Made by a program: the position numbers and the translations under genes. From Chloroflexota bacterium (lineage in GTDB: Bacteria; Chloroflexota; Anaerolineae; Anaerolineales; Villigracilaceae): 64,000 nucleotides of DNA. The first letter of the stretch is position 1. Every line of letters starts with the position of its first letter. The DNA is taken from NCBI GenBank assembly GCA_013112685.1, contig JABFGC010000001.1, positions 372,001 to 436,000 of the forward strand. The letters are read 5' to 3'. Below, piece by piece: positions 61,756 to 64,000 of this stretch. Under the pieces are notes generated by a model that was not told the origin of the DNA, ran no database searches, and worked only from the letters and a program-made list of their open reading frames with translations.

Positions 61756-63486
61756 ATGAAACGAAACCTGTTCGCATTGCTTTCGTTGCTGGTCATCGCC
61801 AGTGTGCTGCTCGCGGCTTGTGGCGGCGGCGGCGGAGGCGCTGACGCCAATGGAGCCATTCCGTTCCCCGAAGGCGGAAAGTCTGTGACTGGCGCCTGGT
61901 CACAGGAACCTGACAACGTCGTCCCCTACTACACTCAAATGTCATACGCCATCTGGATCGCCCAGTTGACCCTCGTGGGTCTTGCCGAATGGGATGACCA
62001 GGGCAATTTCGTTCCTGAGCTTGCCGCAGAAGTCCCCACATCGGAAAACGGCGGAGTTTCCCCCGATGGTTTGACCATCACCTGGAAACTCAGGGAAGGC
62101 CTGAAGTGGTCCGACGGCCAACCCCTCACATCTGCGGATGTGAAGTTCACTTGGGAGTCCATCATGGATCCCAACAACGTCCCGCTCAGCCGCACCGGGT
62201 ACGACAAGATCGCCAGCATCGAGACCCCCGACGATCTGACCGTTGTGATCACCTTCAGCGAACTGTATCCCGGCTGGCAGACCCTCTTCACCCAGGGTCC
62301 CAACAATCAGGGTTCGATCCTGCCGAAGCACCTCCTCGAAGGACAAACGGGGCTGGAAAGCAATCCCTTCATCCATCAGCCCACCATTGCTTCCGGTCCA
62401 TTTGTCATCACCGAATGGATCCCTGGCGATCACATGACCCTTTTGCCGAATGTAAACTTCTACAAGGGACGTCCCAAGCTGGATCAGGTTCTAATCAAGT
62501 TCGTGCCGACCCCTGAAGCCGCGCTCGCCGCCCTCCAGACCGGTGACGTGGACTGGTACCCGGACTTCTCCGAGTCCGACATTGAGACCGTGGGCGCGCT
62601 TGAACCCGCCGTTCACCTCAAGGTTGTCCCTGGCGCCGACTTCGAACACTACTTCTTCAATCTCGGCACCACCGAAGGCGCGGATGGCAAGGGCAAGGCT
62701 GACCAGAACGGTTTCTGCCCGTTCAAGGATGTCCGCGTCCGCAAAGCCCTGACCCTCGGCATCAACCGCCAGGCGTTCGTTGACAGCCTGCTCGCCGGCA
62801 AGACCACCGTTCCCGCCACCCAGTGGCCCAACTCGGAATGGGAAAACAAGAGCCTGAAGCCCGACGCCTACGATCCCGATGCCGCCATGGCTTTGCTTGA
62901 CGAAGCCGGTTACACCGATGCAGACGGCGACGGAATCCGCGAAGGCAAATGCGACGGCGAAGATGTCAAGCTGTCCTTCCGCTTCGACACCACCGACAAG
63001 CAAATCCGCGTGGACATCGCTCTTGCGGTGCAGTCTGACCTCGCCAAGATCGGTGTCGAATTCAAGCCGAACCACACCCCCGCCGGCACCTTCTTCGCTG
63101 GCTACACCGACGGCGGCATCATGCCCACCGGCAACTACGACATGGCTGGTTACACCACCGGCTTCTATCCCGATCCGATGACTGGCGTGCTGGACAGCTA
63201 CTCCTGCGACACCGTGCCGAGCGCCGACTCCCCGGCTGGCGCCAACAACTACCTCATCTGCGATCCCGAACTGGATGCGCTGATGTCCGCTGTAAACGCC
63301 ACCGCCGACCCGGCCGCCCGCAAAGCCGCGCTGGATAAGGTTCAGGAATACATCTTCAACCAGTACTACGTCATCATGATGTATGCCCGCGCCAACGTCT
63401 ACGGCTACGTGGACCGCTTCGTGCCCGGACCTTTCGGCTTCTTCAGCAACATGAACTGGAACGCCGAAGTTTGGGACGTGAAGTAG
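61756..63486 (+). CDS. Peptide-binding lipoprotein, SBP_bac_5 family, canonical order
   Basis: The 576-residue solute receptor has a lipobox (VLLAAC, Cys22), a Gly linker, then the normal family order: LAEWDDQGNFVPELA, WKLREGLKWSDGQPLTSADVKFTWESI, SGPFVITEWIPGDHMTLLPN, YKGRPKLDQVLIKFVPTPEAALAALQTGDVDWY, VRVRKALTLGINRQAFVD, DPDAAMALLDEAGYTD. The ribosome site is GGAGGAG. A hairpin (CATTTTGC/GCAAAATG, 61706-61724) lies in the leader, and TATAAT at 61691-61696 may be its -10. A permease follows after a terminator. Confidence 0.94.
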   Translation: MKRNLFALLSLLVIASVLLAACGGGGGGADANGAIPFPEGGKSVTGAWSQEPDNVVPYYTQMSYAIWIAQLTLVGLAEWDDQGNFVPELAAEVPTSENGGVSPDGLTITWKLREGLKWSDGQPLTSADVKFTWESIMDPNNVPLSRTGYDKIASIETPDDLTVVITFSELYPGWQTLFTQGPNNQGSILPKHLLEGQTGLESNPFIHQPTIASGPFVITEWIPGDHMTLLPNVNFYKGRPKLDQVLIKFVPTPEAALAALQTGDVDWYPDFSESDIETVGALEPAVHLKVVPGADFEHYFFNLGTTEGADGKGKADQNGFCPFKDVRVRKALTLGINRQAFVDSLLAGKTTVPATQWPNSEWENKSLKPDAYDPDAAMALLDEAGYTDADGDGIREGKCDGEDVKLSFRFDTTDKQIRVDIALAVQSDLAKIGVEFKPNHTPAGTFFAGYTDGGIMPTGNYDMAGYTTGFYPDPMTGVLDSYSCDTVPSADSPAGANNYLICDPELDALMSAVNATADPAARKAALDKVQEYIFNQYYVIMMYARANVYGYVDRFVPGPFGFFSNMNWNAEVWDVK

Positions 63487-63501
63487 CCCCACACTGGCAA
63501 C

Positions 63502-63536
63502 AAAATAGAGACAGGGAAAATCCCTGTCTCTATTTT
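63502..63536 (+). terminator. Terminator/attenuator after the binding protein
   Basis: AAAATAGAGACAGGGA pairs perfectly with TCCCTGTCTCTATTTT, and the second arm ends in a T run. It should make the binding protein more abundant than the permease. Confidence 0.85.
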
Positions 63537-63606
63537 TATCCTTTCCTTGACTCATCCTGCCCCGTGTAGGATACTTGGCTAAATTTCCGCAAGATGAAGG
63601 AGTTGC

Positions 63607-64000
63607 TATGTGGGCTTATATTGCTCGCCGCCTGATTCAGGCAATATTCACCCTTCTTATCATCACGGGCCCTCTGCTTCATATTGACGCGCCTCTCCGC
63701 CGACCCGTTGGCGCAGTACGCCACCAACCCGCGCATGAGCGAAGCGGATAGGGAAGCGCTCCGCGAGCGGCTGGGACTGAACGACCCGCTTCCGGTGCAA
63801 TACTTCCGCTGGCTGGGACTGGCAGCCCAGGGCGATCTGGGATACTCCTTCTTTTCCAAACAGCCGGTGGCAAAAATGATCGGGGAACGCCTCCCCATGA
63901 CCCTGATCCTGATGGTCACAGCCGAAATCTTCACCATCATTGCCGCTTTGATTTTGGGAATCGTCTCCGCGCTGCGGCAGTATTCCCTGCTGGATAACGT
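63607..64000 (+). CDS. Peptide ABC permease, OppB/DppB type, 3' truncated by window (one frameshift)
   Basis: This is the N-terminal 131 or so residues of a permease: MWAYIARRLIQAIFTLLIIT, then in the next frame FILTRLSADPLAQYATNPRMSEADREALRERLGLNDPLPVQYFRWLG and two helices. The frame slips at about 63668-63672 (GGGCCC). AAGGAG precedes the ATG. It continues beyond the window and should be the partner of the preceding binding protein. Confidence 0.88.

Overview
The window looks like a chromosomal segment of a Chloroflexota bacterium, most likely class Anaerolineae. This is inferred from gene content and protein style: lipoproteins with Thr/Pro/Glu-rich linkers, a Thr/Pro-rich thioredoxin-type lipoprotein-like gene, a large sigma factor insert, a zinc-ribbon MscL and many dispersed palindromic repeats. 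No rRNA, tRNA or CRISPR array was seen.

Layout: 1-1286, the end of a GAF/HD-GYP c-di-GMP phosphodiesterase. 1366-2425, an IS903-type insertion with an exact 9-bp target duplication. 2885-17854, a complete 14-gene complex I operon (nuoA to nuoN, minus strand), with repeats lodged between its genes. 18067-18942, a mntA-hepT toxin-antitoxin pair, flanked by direct repeats that are copies of the 3' end of the sigma gene. 19031-22604, rpoD and dnaG. 22808-31655, a TlpA-like membrane protein and an oligopeptide ABC importer whose binding protein appears circularly permuted. 32110-39468, MscL, a PcrA/UvrD helicase, Nudix, sugar-nucleotidyltransferase, DUF6504, aminotransferase, GGDEF, SUI1-like and small genes. 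39518-49701, a DEAD-box helicase, then a biotin-dependent acyl-CoA carboxylase cluster with MaoC and CitE-like enzymes. 49240-52842, two DUF35 OB-fold proteins and two thiolase-fold proteins that appear to lack the catalytic cysteine. 53115-57188, a DUF1016 nuclease and a TIR-NB-ARC-TPR protein (possible defence genes). 57307-61687, a class V aminotransferase, MobA, and a radical SAM enzyme interrupted by an endonuclease-bearing intein exactly at its Fe-S cysteine motif. 61756-64000, a second peptide-binding protein and the start of its permease.

Two global properties stand out. First, at least 20 single-base frameshifts fall in otherwise conserved, often essential genes (nuoD/E/G/M, dnaG, rpoD, uvrD, accC). 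These look like read errors, often in homopolymers, so I annotate the genes across the breaks. Second, several genes have a TAnnnT -10 box ending exactly 6 nt before the start codon, which predicts leaderless mRNAs. Other genes carry clear Shine-Dalgarno sites, so the organism seems to mix both modes.
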